From Paractinoplanes polyasparticus (lineage in GTDB: Bacteria > Actinomycetota > Actinomycetes > Mycobacteriales > Micromonosporaceae): a DNA stretch of 64,000 bases. Every line of letters begins with the position of its first letter. Within the stretch, counting starts at the first letter, position 1. The position numbers were made by a program, and so were the translations under genes. The notes under the pieces were generated by a model. It searched no databases. It saw only the letters and a program-made list of their open reading frames with translations, and was not told where the DNA came from. Shown in pieces: positions 8,152 through 16,648 of the stretch. Location: positions 62,001 through 126,000 of the forward strand of contig NZ_JAHWFK010000001.1 in the NCBI RefSeq assembly GCF_019710575.1, read 5' to 3'.

Positions 8152-9453
8152 TTGAGCACAGCGCTGGCTACCCGGCCCGGCGTGCTTCGGCGCGTCGGCG
8201 GACTCAGACACCATTCGCCGGGGCGCTTGCAGCTGCTGATCGCCTTGCTGGTCGGCCTCGGGCTGATCAGCGGCCTGCTGGCCGGTGTCGCGGGCTCCTC
8301 GGCCCGCGCCGGCACGAACGACCTCGGTGACCGGGCCCAGCCGTTGCTGATCGAGGCCGAGACGATCTATTCGGCCCTGGCCGACGCCGACACCACCGCT
8401 GCCCAGGCTTTCCTGGCCGGCGGGCTCGAGCCGGCCGCGCTGACCCGCCGCTATGACGACGACCTGGCCCGGGCGACCACCGCGCTCACCTCCGCGGCAC
8501 GGCGCACTCCCGAGGACGGCCGCGCGGCCACCGCCGTACGCACGTTGTCGGCGGGTGTCTCCGAGTACTCGGCTCTGGTGGCCACGGCCCGCGCCAACAA
8601 CCGCCAGGGACTGCCGATCGGCTCGTCCTACCTGTCCGAGGCGTCCCGTCTCAACCGCGACACGTTGCAGCCGCAGGCCCGCGAGCTGTTCGAGGGCGCC
8701 CAGCAGGAGGTCGAGGACGGCTACGGCAAAGCCGGCGCGCTGGGCTGGATGACGCTGCTGGTGCTGTCGCTGGCGGGCCTGGTCATCGCGCTGGCCCTCA
8801 CCCAGCGCTATCTGAGCCGCCGTACGCGACGCACCTTCAACCTGCCGTTGCTGGGCGCCACCGCCGTGACGCTCGTGCTCACGATCGGCACCCTCACGAT
8901 CCTCATCAGCCAGCAGACCCGGCTCGACCGCGCGGCCAACCAAGGCTCGGGCCCGGTGGCCTCGATCGCCGAGAGCCGTCTGCTCGCACTGCAGGCGCGG
9001 GGCGACGAGGCGCTCACCCTGGCCGCGCGGGCCGGCTCCGGCCCGTACGAGCAGGACTTCGACGCTGTCGCCGAGCAACTCCGCCGGCCCGGGGGGCCGA
9101 TGGTCAACGGGTACGGCCGGCTCGACCCGGCCCTGGGCCGCACCATGACCCGGGCCGCGGAGGGGTTCGAGCGTTACGTCACCGCCCACAGCGACGTCCG
9201 CGCGCTGGACGACAGCGGCGACTACGAGGGCGCGGTCAAACTGGCAGTCGGCGCCGAGACGACCAAGACGTTCGAAGAGGTCCGCACCGAGCTCGACCGG
9301 GCCCTCGAGAACCGCAAGGAGTTCTTCACCCAGGAGATCAGCGCCGCCGGCGACGGCCTGGGCCTGCTCACCGTGGGCGGCCCGCTGCTGGCCCTGGCCG
9401 CCTGCGTCCTCGCCTTCATCGGGCTCCGCACGCGACTGGAGGAGTACCGCTGA
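8152..9453 (+). CDS. glnX: GlnX-like transmembrane sensor protein
   Basis: A 433-residue protein with four hydrophobic segments at about 27-47, 200-222, 230-255 and 400-424. They leave two extracytoplasmic helical domains (about 50-198 and 256-398). This topology, and the gene order before a GlnH-like lipoprotein and PknG, match mycobacterial GlnX. In that system GlnX passes an amino-acid signal from GlnH across the membrane to PknG. The start is TTG, preceded by GGGAGGAAAG. It is the first gene of a seven-gene operon and its stop overlaps the next start (TGATG). Orthology is assigned from topology and context rather than a strong motif. Confidence 0.82.
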   Translation: MSTALATRPGVLRRVGGLRHHSPGRLQLLIALLVGLGLISGLLAGVAGSSARAGTNDLGDRAQPLLIEAETIYSALADADTTAAQAFLAGGLEPAALTRRYDDDLARATTALTSAARRTPEDGRAATAVRTLSAGVSEYSALVATARANNRQGLPIGSSYLSEASRLNRDTLQPQARELFEGAQQEVEDGYGKAGALGWMTLLVLSLAGLVIALALTQRYLSRRTRRTFNLPLLGATAVTLVLTIGTLTILISQQTRLDRAANQGSGPVASIAESRLLALQARGDEALTLAARAGSGPYEQDFDAVAEQLRRPGGPMVNGYGRLDPALGRTMTRAAEGFERYVTAHSDVRALDDSGDYEGAVKLAVGAETTKTFEEVRTELDRALENRKEFFTQEISAAGDGLGLLTVGGPLLALAACVLAFIGLRTRLEEYR

Positions 9454-10415
9454 TGCGCGTCCGTGCCGCACTGGTCGTCACCGTGCTCGCCGCCACCACC
9501 GCCCTGGCCGGCTGCTCCGGCGACACCTCTCCCCTGCCCGTGACGCCCGATCGCCCGCGGGCCATCGCCACCACCCCCGCCCCCGGCGGGGACAAGCCGG
9601 CCCCGCCGGCCTGCAACCCGCGCGCGAGCCTGCGCCCCGCCGGATCGCTGCCGCCGCCCGGCGAGATGCCCGCGGGCAGTTACATGGCCACGATTCTTCA
9701 GCGCGGCCGCCTGGTGCTGGGCACCAGCCAGGACACGCTGCTGTTCAGCTCGCGCAATCCGTTCTCGGGCGAGATCGAGGGCTTCGACGTGGACATGGGC
9801 CGGCAGATCGCCGAGGCCATCTTCGGCGACCCCGACAAGATCCAGATCAAGGTCATCGGGTACGACAAACGCGTCAGCTCCGCCGCCGACGGCAGTGTGG
9901 ACATCGTGGCGGACACCATGACGGCGAACTGCGAGCGCTGGGCGGACGTCAACTTCTCCAGCGTCTATTACGAAGCCGGGCAGAAGGTGCTCGTCGCCAA
10001 GGCCTCCAAGGCGAAGAGCATCAACGACCTCGGCGGCAAGAGGATCTGCTCGGCCGCTGGTTCCACGTCGTTCGAGAACATCGGCAAGGTCAAGGCCAAG
10101 CCGGTGGCCGTGGCCAAGCCGGCGTTCGGCGACTGCCTGGTGGCGTTCCAGCGCAACGAGGTCGAGGGCATCTCGACCGACGACACCATCCTGGCCGGGA
10201 TGGCCGCGCAGGATCCGTACGCCAAGGTCATCGGTCCGCGTTTCACCGAGGAGCCGTACGCGATCGCGATGGACAAGAAGCACCCCGAGTTCGCGCGCTT
10301 CGTCAACGCCGTGCTCGAGCGCAACCGCGCGAACGGCACCTGGAAGAGGACGTACGACAAGTGGCTCGGCGACTTCGGTCCGGCGCCCACGCCACCGAAG
10401 GCCCAGTACCGATGA
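9453..10415 (+). CDS. glnH: GlnH-like amino-acid-binding lipoprotein
   Basis: A 320-residue extracytoplasmic solute-binding protein. The N-terminus has a lipoprotein signal with lipobox LAGC (residue about 22), then a Pro-rich linker to about 75. Residues 80-310 show the family 3 (polar amino acid) fold: FDVDMGRQIAEAIFGD, DIVADTMTANCERW and GKRICSAAGSTSFENI. In mycobacteria GlnH binds aspartate or glutamate and works with GlnX to control PknG rather than serving a transporter. No ABC permease or ATPase lies nearby, which supports a sensing role here. The start ATG overlaps the GlnX stop. Confidence 0.9.
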   Translation: MRVRAALVVTVLAATTALAGCSGDTSPLPVTPDRPRAIATTPAPGGDKPAPPACNPRASLRPAGSLPPPGEMPAGSYMATILQRGRLVLGTSQDTLLFSSRNPFSGEIEGFDVDMGRQIAEAIFGDPDKIQIKVIGYDKRVSSAADGSVDIVADTMTANCERWADVNFSSVYYEAGQKVLVAKASKAKSINDLGGKRICSAAGSTSFENIGKVKAKPVAVAKPAFGDCLVAFQRNEVEGISTDDTILAGMAAQDPYAKVIGPRFTEEPYAIAMDKKHPEFARFVNAVLERNRANGTWKRTYDKWLGDFGPAPTPPKAQYR

Positions 10416-11590
10416 CCCGGCAGGCCGAGGCCGAACTGCTGCGCCTGGAGACCGCGATGTCGGCGATCTCGGCCAACCTGGTCGAGCTCGACGACAATCC
10501 GGCCCGCAAGGAGCTCGACCGCTCGGCGCTGACCGGTCGTACCGCGACCCTGTGGGCCGACGCGACCGAGGCGCTCGACGAGTTGTGGGAGGGCTACCGG
10601 CTGCTCACCGAGGTGATCGCGCGCGCCGCGACGATGCGGGACAAGCGCCGGCCCAGCGACAGCGACCGCACGAAGTTCGCGCACGAGGTGCTCGGCTCGT
10701 CGGTCACCCTGTCGACCAAGGTTGTGCCGCTGGCCCAGCGCGGGCTGCTCGGCCCGGGCCAGGTGCGCACGACGTGCACGCCGGGGCAGCTGCTGTCGGC
10801 GATGGAGGCCGCGTTCGCCACCGCGGTCGGCGTCGCGACCCGGGCCGGCGAGGCGTGGGACAGACTGCTGCCGGCCGCGGCCGAGGCGGCGAGCTCCCTC
10901 GAGACCGTACGGCGGTTGACGCGCGAGTCGGGCGGCAGCACCGTCGCGGTCGACGAGGCCGACCGAAGGCTCGGCCGGTTCACGGCGGTGCTCGCCACCG
11001 ATCCCCTGGGCGTCGAGGAGCGCGACCTGGCCGCCGTACGCACCCTGATCCAGCGGGCCGACGCCGAGCGCACCTCGGCCGGCGAGCTGCGCGAGGCGCT
11101 GACCCAGCGGCTGGCCGACGCCCACAAGCTGGCGGCCGAGCTCGACGCAGCCACCGAGGAGGCGAACGCCGCCGCCGAGAAGGCCGCCGACCGCTTCCCG
11201 TCCCACGAGATAACGCCCGTTCCGCTCGGCTCCCTGCGTCCCGACCTGGTCGCGGTCGACGCGCTGGCCGCGGCCGGACACTGGCCGCTGATCAGCTCCC
11301 GGCTGGCCGAGTGGACCCGGCGGGCCCGCGAACGGCTGGCCCTCCTGCGCGGGGGCGCCGCCCGCAACGCCGGCCTGCTCGCCACCCGCAACGAGCTGCG
11401 CGGGCGCCTCGACGCCTACCAGGCCAAGGCCTTGCGGCACGGGCTGGCCGAACACACCGACCTGAGCCCGCTGGCGACGGCCGCCCGTGAGGCGCTCTAC
11501 GTCGCGCCGTGCGAGCTGACCGCGGCCCGCCGGGCCGTCAACGCCTATCAGGACGCGCTCACCGCCACGATCGCAAGGAACAGCCGATGA
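10412..11590 (+). CDS. Conserved-looking helical protein of the PknG operon, unknown
   Basis: I do not recognise a named family. The 392-residue product is almost entirely alpha-helical, rich in Ala, Leu, Arg and Glu, with likely coiled coils near 200-270 and 290-340. It has no signal peptide or membrane segment, so it should be cytoplasmic. Its ATG overlaps the glnH stop (ATGA) and its stop overlaps the pknG start (ATGA), so its translation is coupled between the sensor and the kinase. A scaffold or adaptor linking GlnX to PknG is possible but is inference from position only. Confidence 0.8.
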   Translation: MTRQAEAELLRLETAMSAISANLVELDDNPARKELDRSALTGRTATLWADATEALDELWEGYRLLTEVIARAATMRDKRRPSDSDRTKFAHEVLGSSVTLSTKVVPLAQRGLLGPGQVRTTCTPGQLLSAMEAAFATAVGVATRAGEAWDRLLPAAAEAASSLETVRRLTRESGGSTVAVDEADRRLGRFTAVLATDPLGVEERDLAAVRTLIQRADAERTSAGELREALTQRLADAHKLAAELDAATEEANAAAEKAADRFPSHEITPVPLGSLRPDLVAVDALAAAGHWPLISSRLAEWTRRARERLALLRGGAARNAGLLATRNELRGRLDAYQAKALRHGLAEHTDLSPLATAAREALYVAPCELTAARRAVNAYQDALTATIARNSR

Positions 11591-13761
11591 AGTGCGAACG
11601 CAACTGCCCGGGAACCATCGAGGACGGGTACTGCGACACCTGCGGGCTGGCGCCGCGCCTGGCCAAGGTGCCGGCACCGCGGGAGGCGACGGGTCCCTCG
11701 GTCCGGACGTCCGCGGTCTCCACCCGTACGTCGGGATCGGCCCGCACAGGCAGCACCCGCACCGGATCGCGGCGCCGGTTCGGCGGCGGCCTGGTCGACA
11801 TCGCGCCGATCACCCAGGCCGACCCGGCGACGGCCGTCATGGCCACGGCCGAGGTGCCCGAGTCCAAGCGGTACTGCGCCAAGTGCGGCAACGCGGTCGG
11901 CCGCACCCGCGGTGACCGGCCCGGGCGCACGTCGGGATTCTGCCCCAGCTGCGGCGACCCGTTCAACTTCACGCCCAAGCTCGTCAAGGGCGACCTCATC
12001 GGCGGCCAGTACGAGGTGGTCGGCGCGCTCGCGCACGGCGGCCTGGGCTGGATCCATCTGGCCGTCGACAAGAACGTCTCGGACCGCTGGGTGGTGCTCA
12101 AGGGCCTGCTCAACTCGGGCGACGAGGACGCGCTGGCGGCGGCGGTGGCCGAGCGGCGCTTCCTGGCCGAGGTCGAGCACCCCAACATCGTCAAGATCTA
12201 CAACTTCGTCGAGCACGACGGCGCCGGCTACATCGTCATGGAGTACGTCGGCGGCGAGTCGCTCAAGGGCATCCTCAAGGAGCGCCGCACCGCCAACGGC
12301 GGCCGGCACGACCCACTGCCGGTCGACCAGGCCCTGGCGTACGTGCTCGAGATCATGCCCGCGTTCGGCTACCTGCACGACCGGGGTCTGATCTACTGCG
12401 ACTTCAAGCCGGACAACGTGATCCAGGCCGGCGACCAGATGAAGCTGATCGACCTCGGCGGCGTGGTGCACATCGACGACCACGACGCCGCCCTCTACGG
12501 CACGGTGGGTTTCCAGGCGCCCGAGATGGCAACGCTCGGCCCGTCGATCGCCTCGGATCTCTACACCATCGGCCGTACGCTGGCCGTGCTCACCACCGAC
12601 TTCCGGGGCTACCAGACGACGTTCGCCGACGCCCTGCCCGACCCCGGCGAGTTCGAGGTCTACCAGCGGTTCGAGTCGTTCTACCGGCTGCTGCGGCGGG
12701 CCACGGCGACCAACCCGGGCGAGCGGTTCGTCGACAGCGCCGAGATGGCCGAGCAGATGATGGGCGTGCTGCGCCAGGTGCTGGCGGCCGACGGCACGCC
12801 TCAGCCCGCGGCGTCCCGGCTGTTCACCGGGGAGCTTCGCACCGACCTGCGCTCCGAGACCCCGCGCTGGCAGGATCTGCCGACTCCGCTGGTCGACCTG
12901 ACCGACCCGGCGGCGGCGTTCCTGGCCTCGGTCACGGTGACCGACCCGGCCGAGGTGCTCACCCTGCTGCGCTCGGCGCCGGCCGAGACGCTCGAGGTGG
13001 CGCTGCGCGGGCTGCGGGCGCTGATCGACCTCGGCGTGCGGAACGGGTCGTTCGCGGGCGCGCGGCAGGAGTGCGACCGGATGACGGTCACCTACGGCGG
13101 CGATTGGCGGGTGGCCTGGTACGACGGGTTGCTGTCCCTCGCCGAGGGATCGTTCTCCGCGGCGCGGCAGCGGTTCGACGCCGTCTACTCGGCGCTGCCC
13201 GGCGAACTGGCGCCGCAGCTGGCGCTGGGGCTCACGCTCGAGCTGGCCGGGGACCCGGCGGCCGCCGGCTACTACGACGTGGTGAGCCGCACCGATCCGT
13301 CGTACACGGTCGCGGCGGGCGGCCTGGCCCGGTGCCGCCTGGGCGCCGGCGACCGCAGCGGGGCCGTCGAGGCGTACAACCGGGTGCCCGGCACGTCGTC
13401 GGCCTACCGCAGCTCGCAGGTGGGGGCGGTGCGGGCGCTGGTGCGGGCGCACCCCTCGGCGGCGCCCGACGTCGACGCCCTGGCCACGGCGGCCGCGCTC
13501 ATCGAGCGGCTCGAGGTGGAGGCGGCACAATTGGCCGCTCTGCGCGCGGAGCTGCTCGAACAGGCGCTGCGAAACGTGGCCGGCAAGGCTACGCTGCCCG
13601 CTGCGGTGCTGGGGCCCGACCGCAACGGCAACGTCCGGGAACGCGACATCAGGTTCGCGCTCGAGGACGCGTACCGCGAGATGGCCCGCGCGGCGCACGG
13701 CGACGAGAAGATCCGCCTGGTAGACCTGGCGAACGCTTCCCGCCCCCGGACGCGTACATGA
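11587..13761 (+). CDS. pknG: PknG serine/threonine protein kinase
   Basis: A 724-residue soluble kinase with PknG architecture. The N-terminus has an extra Cys4 ribbon (C3, C7, C16, C19) and a Thr/Ser/Arg-rich tract (about 38-62) resembling an autophosphorylation segment. The rubredoxin-like domain has C97, C100, C119 and C122. The kinase domain (about 135-405) has Gly-rich GALAHGGLGW, Lys172, the PknG-type catalytic loop YCDFKPDN (Asp272) and DLGGV (Asp289). A C-terminal TPR-like region follows (about 470-724). In mycobacteria PknG phosphorylates the FHA protein GarA to regulate 2-oxoglutarate and glutamate metabolism. An FHA gene lies three genes downstream. Confidence 0.95.
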   Translation: MKCERNCPGTIEDGYCDTCGLAPRLAKVPAPREATGPSVRTSAVSTRTSGSARTGSTRTGSRRRFGGGLVDIAPITQADPATAVMATAEVPESKRYCAKCGNAVGRTRGDRPGRTSGFCPSCGDPFNFTPKLVKGDLIGGQYEVVGALAHGGLGWIHLAVDKNVSDRWVVLKGLLNSGDEDALAAAVAERRFLAEVEHPNIVKIYNFVEHDGAGYIVMEYVGGESLKGILKERRTANGGRHDPLPVDQALAYVLEIMPAFGYLHDRGLIYCDFKPDNVIQAGDQMKLIDLGGVVHIDDHDAALYGTVGFQAPEMATLGPSIASDLYTIGRTLAVLTTDFRGYQTTFADALPDPGEFEVYQRFESFYRLLRRATATNPGERFVDSAEMAEQMMGVLRQVLAADGTPQPAASRLFTGELRTDLRSETPRWQDLPTPLVDLTDPAAAFLASVTVTDPAEVLTLLRSAPAETLEVALRGLRALIDLGVRNGSFAGARQECDRMTVTYGGDWRVAWYDGLLSLAEGSFSAARQRFDAVYSALPGELAPQLALGLTLELAGDPAAAGYYDVVSRTDPSYTVAAGGLARCRLGAGDRSGAVEAYNRVPGTSSAYRSSQVGAVRALVRAHPSAAPDVDALATAAALIERLEVEAAQLAALRAELLEQALRNVAGKATLPAAVLGPDRNGNVRERDIRFALEDAYREMARAAHGDEKIRLVDLANASRPRTRT

Positions 13762-13783
13762 TCGTTTTTAAGAGCGAGGCCCG

Positions 13784-14722
13784 ATGACGATGACCGACTG
13801 CGCGTCGTGCGCCGATGAGCGCACCGCCGGAGCAGCCTTCTGCGAGGTCTGCGGACAGTCCCTGGCGCCCGAACCCGCCTGCCCTCATTGCGGGACACCC
13901 GGCGGAGTGGGCGACGACGGGTACTGCGAGCATTGCGGGATGCTGGCCGGGCGGGAACGCGATCATCTCGAAACCGACTGCGGCGAGGTCGCCGCTTCCG
14001 TGACCGACCGCGGGCTGCGGCACCATCGCAACGAGGACGCGATGTGGCTCACGACCCGCGGCGCCGAGGTCGACGTCGTCGTCAGCGACGGCGTCTCGTC
14101 CTCCTTCGACCCCGACGTGGCCTCGCTGACCGCCGTCCAGGCGGCGGGCGAGTTGCTGGTCTCGGGTGACGTCTCCGCGGCCATCCAGGCCGCCCAGGTC
14201 GCGGTGGCCGAGCTGGCCGCCTCGGGCGACCCGCGGCGGCAGGCCTCCAACCCGGCGTGCACGATCGTCGCGGCCACCGTCCGCGGTGACGCGGTGACCG
14301 TCGGCTGGATCGGTGACAGCCGCGCCTACTGGGTGCCCGACGTCGGCCCGGCCGAGCAGCTCACCGAGGACGACTCGTGGGCCACCCACGTGATCGCCCT
14401 GGGCGCCGACCCCGAACAGGCCATGCGCGACCCCAAGGCCCATGCGATCACGGCCTGGCTCGGCGCCGACGCCGGCAAGATCACCCCGCGTACGGGCGAG
14501 TTCGTGGTCGGGGACCCCGGACACCTGGTGCTGTGCAGTGACGGGTTGTGGAACTACCTGACCGACGCGGCCGCCTTCGCCGCGGCCGTGCGCGAGGGGT
14601 TGCGCGAACAGGGCACGCTGATCTCTGCCGCCCGGTGGCTGGCCGACTACGCGAACACCGCCGGCGGCGCCGACAACATCACTGTGGCTCTGATACCCGT
14701 ATCACCGGCCGCCGCTTCCTAA
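13784..14722 (+). CDS. Zinc-ribbon PP2C-type protein phosphatase
   Basis: A 312-residue protein. Residues 1-60 hold two Cys4 zinc ribbons (CASC...CEVCG and CPHCG...CEHCG), then a PPM/PP2C phosphatase domain (about 68-310). Metal-binding motifs are RHHRNEDA, VVSDGVSSS, GWIGDSRAYW, LCSDGLWNY and GGADNITVA. It would dephosphorylate Ser/Thr on targets of PknG or the neighbouring kinase. The ribbon DDGYCEHCG is strikingly like the PknG N-terminal EDGYCDTCG. There are 22 bases between pknG and this gene; an alternative start two codons downstream is possible. Confidence 0.93.
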   Translation: MTMTDCASCADERTAGAAFCEVCGQSLAPEPACPHCGTPGGVGDDGYCEHCGMLAGRERDHLETDCGEVAASVTDRGLRHHRNEDAMWLTTRGAEVDVVVSDGVSSSFDPDVASLTAVQAAGELLVSGDVSAAIQAAQVAVAELAASGDPRRQASNPACTIVAATVRGDAVTVGWIGDSRAYWVPDVGPAEQLTEDDSWATHVIALGADPEQAMRDPKAHAITAWLGADAGKITPRTGEFVVGDPGHLVLCSDGLWNYLTDAAAFAAAVREGLREQGTLISAARWLADYANTAGGADNITVALIPVSPAAAS

Positions 14723-14731
14723 GGAGCTGGG

Positions 14732-15997
14732 ATGACCTATTCCGCCGAGGCCTTCCAGAACGAGTTCCTCGCCCTGGGGGCGACCGAGGTCAACGCGATC
14801 GTCACGGTCACCTCGTCCGGCGGCACGGGCGGGCTGCGCACGTCCGGCGCCACCGAGATCATCATCGTCGACGCCTCGGGCTCGATGCAGGCGGAGGGCC
14901 GCATCGCCGCCGCCCGGCAGGCGGCCAAGGCGGCCGTCGCGTGCCTCGACGACGGCGTCCACTTCGCCCTCGTCGCCGGGGTGGGCACCGCCCAGCAGTT
15001 GTTCCCGGCGCCGGGCCAGCTGGCCGTGGCGTCGGCGCAGACCCGGTCCGAGGCGACCTGGGCCATCGACCGGCTGCACGCCAGCGGCGGCACCGCGATG
15101 GGCGCCTGGCTGCTGCTCGCGGCCCAGCTGTTCGCCCAGCGGCCGGGCGACATCGCGCACGCCATCATGCTCACCGACGGCGACAACGGCGAGCGCGAGG
15201 GCTACCTGCAGAGCGTGCTCGACAGCATCGCCGGCAAGTTCACCGTCGACTCCCGCGGCGTCGGCACGAACTGGAAGGTGTCGGAGCTCCGCAAGATCGC
15301 CGACGCCATGCTGGGCACGGTCGACATCGTCGCCCGGCCGGCCGACCTCACGGCCGCCTTCGAGCAGATGATGACGGCTGCGATGGGCAAGACGACGGCC
15401 GACGTGCAGCTGAAGGTGTGGACGCCGGTGAACGCCACCGTGCGCTTCGTGAAGCAGGTCGAGCCGCAGGTGGCCGACCTGACCGGCAAGCGGGTGGCCG
15501 ACGGCGCGCGGGCCGGGCGCTATCCGCTGGGCGCGTGGGGCGCCGAGAGCCGCGACTACCACGTCTGCGTGGACGTGCCACCGGGCGCCGCCGGCGACGA
15601 GATGCTGGCCGCCCGGATCTCCGTCGTCGAGGGTGACACCGTGCACACGCAGGCGCTGGTGCGCGCGGTGTGGACGGACGACGCGGCCCTGTCGACCCGG
15701 ATCAACCGGCAGGTGGCCCACTACACCGGGCAGGCCGAGCTGGCCGACACGATCCAGGCCGGCATCGAGGCCCGCAAGGCCGGCGACGACCACACGGCCA
15801 CGATCAAGTTCGGGCGGGCGGCGCAGCTGGCCCACGAGAGCGGCAACAAGGCGACGTCCGAGCTGCTGGCCACCGTGGTCGACATCGAGGACGCGGCGAC
15901 CGGCACGGTGCGGCTGCGGCGCAAGGTGGCGGCGGCCGACGAGATGGCGCTCGACACCCGCTCGACGAAGACCGTGCGGGTGGGGCGCGGCCAGTGA
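14732..15997 (+). CDS. VWA-domain protein of the kinase operon
   Basis: A 421-residue cytoplasmic protein. The von Willebrand A domain (about 40-215) has an intact MIDAS: DASGSM (Asp47, Ser49, Ser51), a conserved Thr in SGGTAMGAW, and MLTDGDNGE. A beta-rich segment and a helical C-terminus follow. It ends with a Thr/Arg-rich tail (DTRSTKTVRVGR) that could be a phosphorylation or FHA-binding site. AAGGAG precedes the ATG. Its stop overlaps the next start (GTGA). Related VWA-PP2C-kinase-FHA gene sets occur in many actinobacteria, but the role of the VWA partner is not established. Confidence 0.9.
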   Translation: MTYSAEAFQNEFLALGATEVNAIVTVTSSGGTGGLRTSGATEIIIVDASGSMQAEGRIAAARQAAKAAVACLDDGVHFALVAGVGTAQQLFPAPGQLAVASAQTRSEATWAIDRLHASGGTAMGAWLLLAAQLFAQRPGDIAHAIMLTDGDNGEREGYLQSVLDSIAGKFTVDSRGVGTNWKVSELRKIADAMLGTVDIVARPADLTAAFEQMMTAAMGKTTADVQLKVWTPVNATVRFVKQVEPQVADLTGKRVADGARAGRYPLGAWGAESRDYHVCVDVPPGAAGDEMLAARISVVEGDTVHTQALVRAVWTDDAALSTRINRQVAHYTGQAELADTIQAGIEARKAGDDHTATIKFGRAAQLAHESGNKATSELLATVVDIEDAATGTVRLRRKVAAADEMALDTRSTKTVRVGRGQ

Positions 15998-16647
15998 CCA
16001 CGTACGCCTGCCCCAAGGGCCACGCCTCGGAGGAGAGCGACTTCTGCGACACGTGCGGCGCGAAGATCTCCTCGTCCGCCGCGCCGCTCGCCGACAGTGG
16101 CACCATCGACCTGCCCACGGCCAGCCCGCCCTGCCCGAACTGCGGCACACCCCGCTCCGGTACGGCCCGCTTCTGCGAGGACTGCGGCTTCGACCACGAC
16201 ACCGGCCGCGTCCCCGCCCTCGTGACATCGGCCGCGGCCCCGGCCGGCCCCGTCGCGGGCTGGACGGTCACGATCGCGCCCGACCCGGTCTACTTCGCCG
16301 AGAACGCGATCGACGGCATCGAGTTCCCCGCGTCGCCCGCCTCGCGCACGGTCCCGCTCCGCCCGCCGCAGGTGCGGATCGGCCGCAAGAGCAACTCCAA
16401 GGGCACCCACCCCGAGATCGACCTGGCCGAGGACGACCCGGGCGTCTCGCACTCCCACGCCCTGCTCACCCTGAGCGTCGACGGCGTGTGGCTGGTCTCC
16501 GACCTCGGCTCGACCAACGGCACCTACATCAACGACGACCAGCAGCCGCTGACGGCGGGCGAATCCCGGTCGCTGACCAGCGGCGACCGCGTCCACGTGG
16601 GCGCCTGGACCACGCTCACCCTGAACTCCCCCGACTCCGCCGCCTGA
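15994..16647 (+). CDS. Zinc-ribbon FHA-domain protein
   Basis: A 217-residue protein starting at a GTG that overlaps the VWA stop. Residues 1-70 form two Cys-rich zinc ribbons (the second CPNCG...CEDCG). The FHA domain (about 126-215) has the phosphothreonine-binding set RIGR (Gly130, Arg131), SHSH (Ser152, His155) and SDLGSTNGTYIN. By position it is the probable PknG partner, as GarA is in mycobacteria. It lacks a GarA-like N-terminal ETTS phosphorylation motif, having the ribbons instead, so any switch must differ. Its stop lies one base from the stop of the convergent kinase gene. Confidence 0.93.
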   Translation: MTTYACPKGHASEESDFCDTCGAKISSSAAPLADSGTIDLPTASPPCPNCGTPRSGTARFCEDCGFDHDTGRVPALVTSAAAPAGPVAGWTVTIAPDPVYFAENAIDGIEFPASPASRTVPLRPPQVRIGRKSNSKGTHPEIDLAEDDPGVSHSHALLTLSVDGVWLVSDLGSTNGTYINDDQQPLTAGESRSLTSGDRVHVGAWTTLTLNSPDSAA

Positions 16648-16648
16648 C

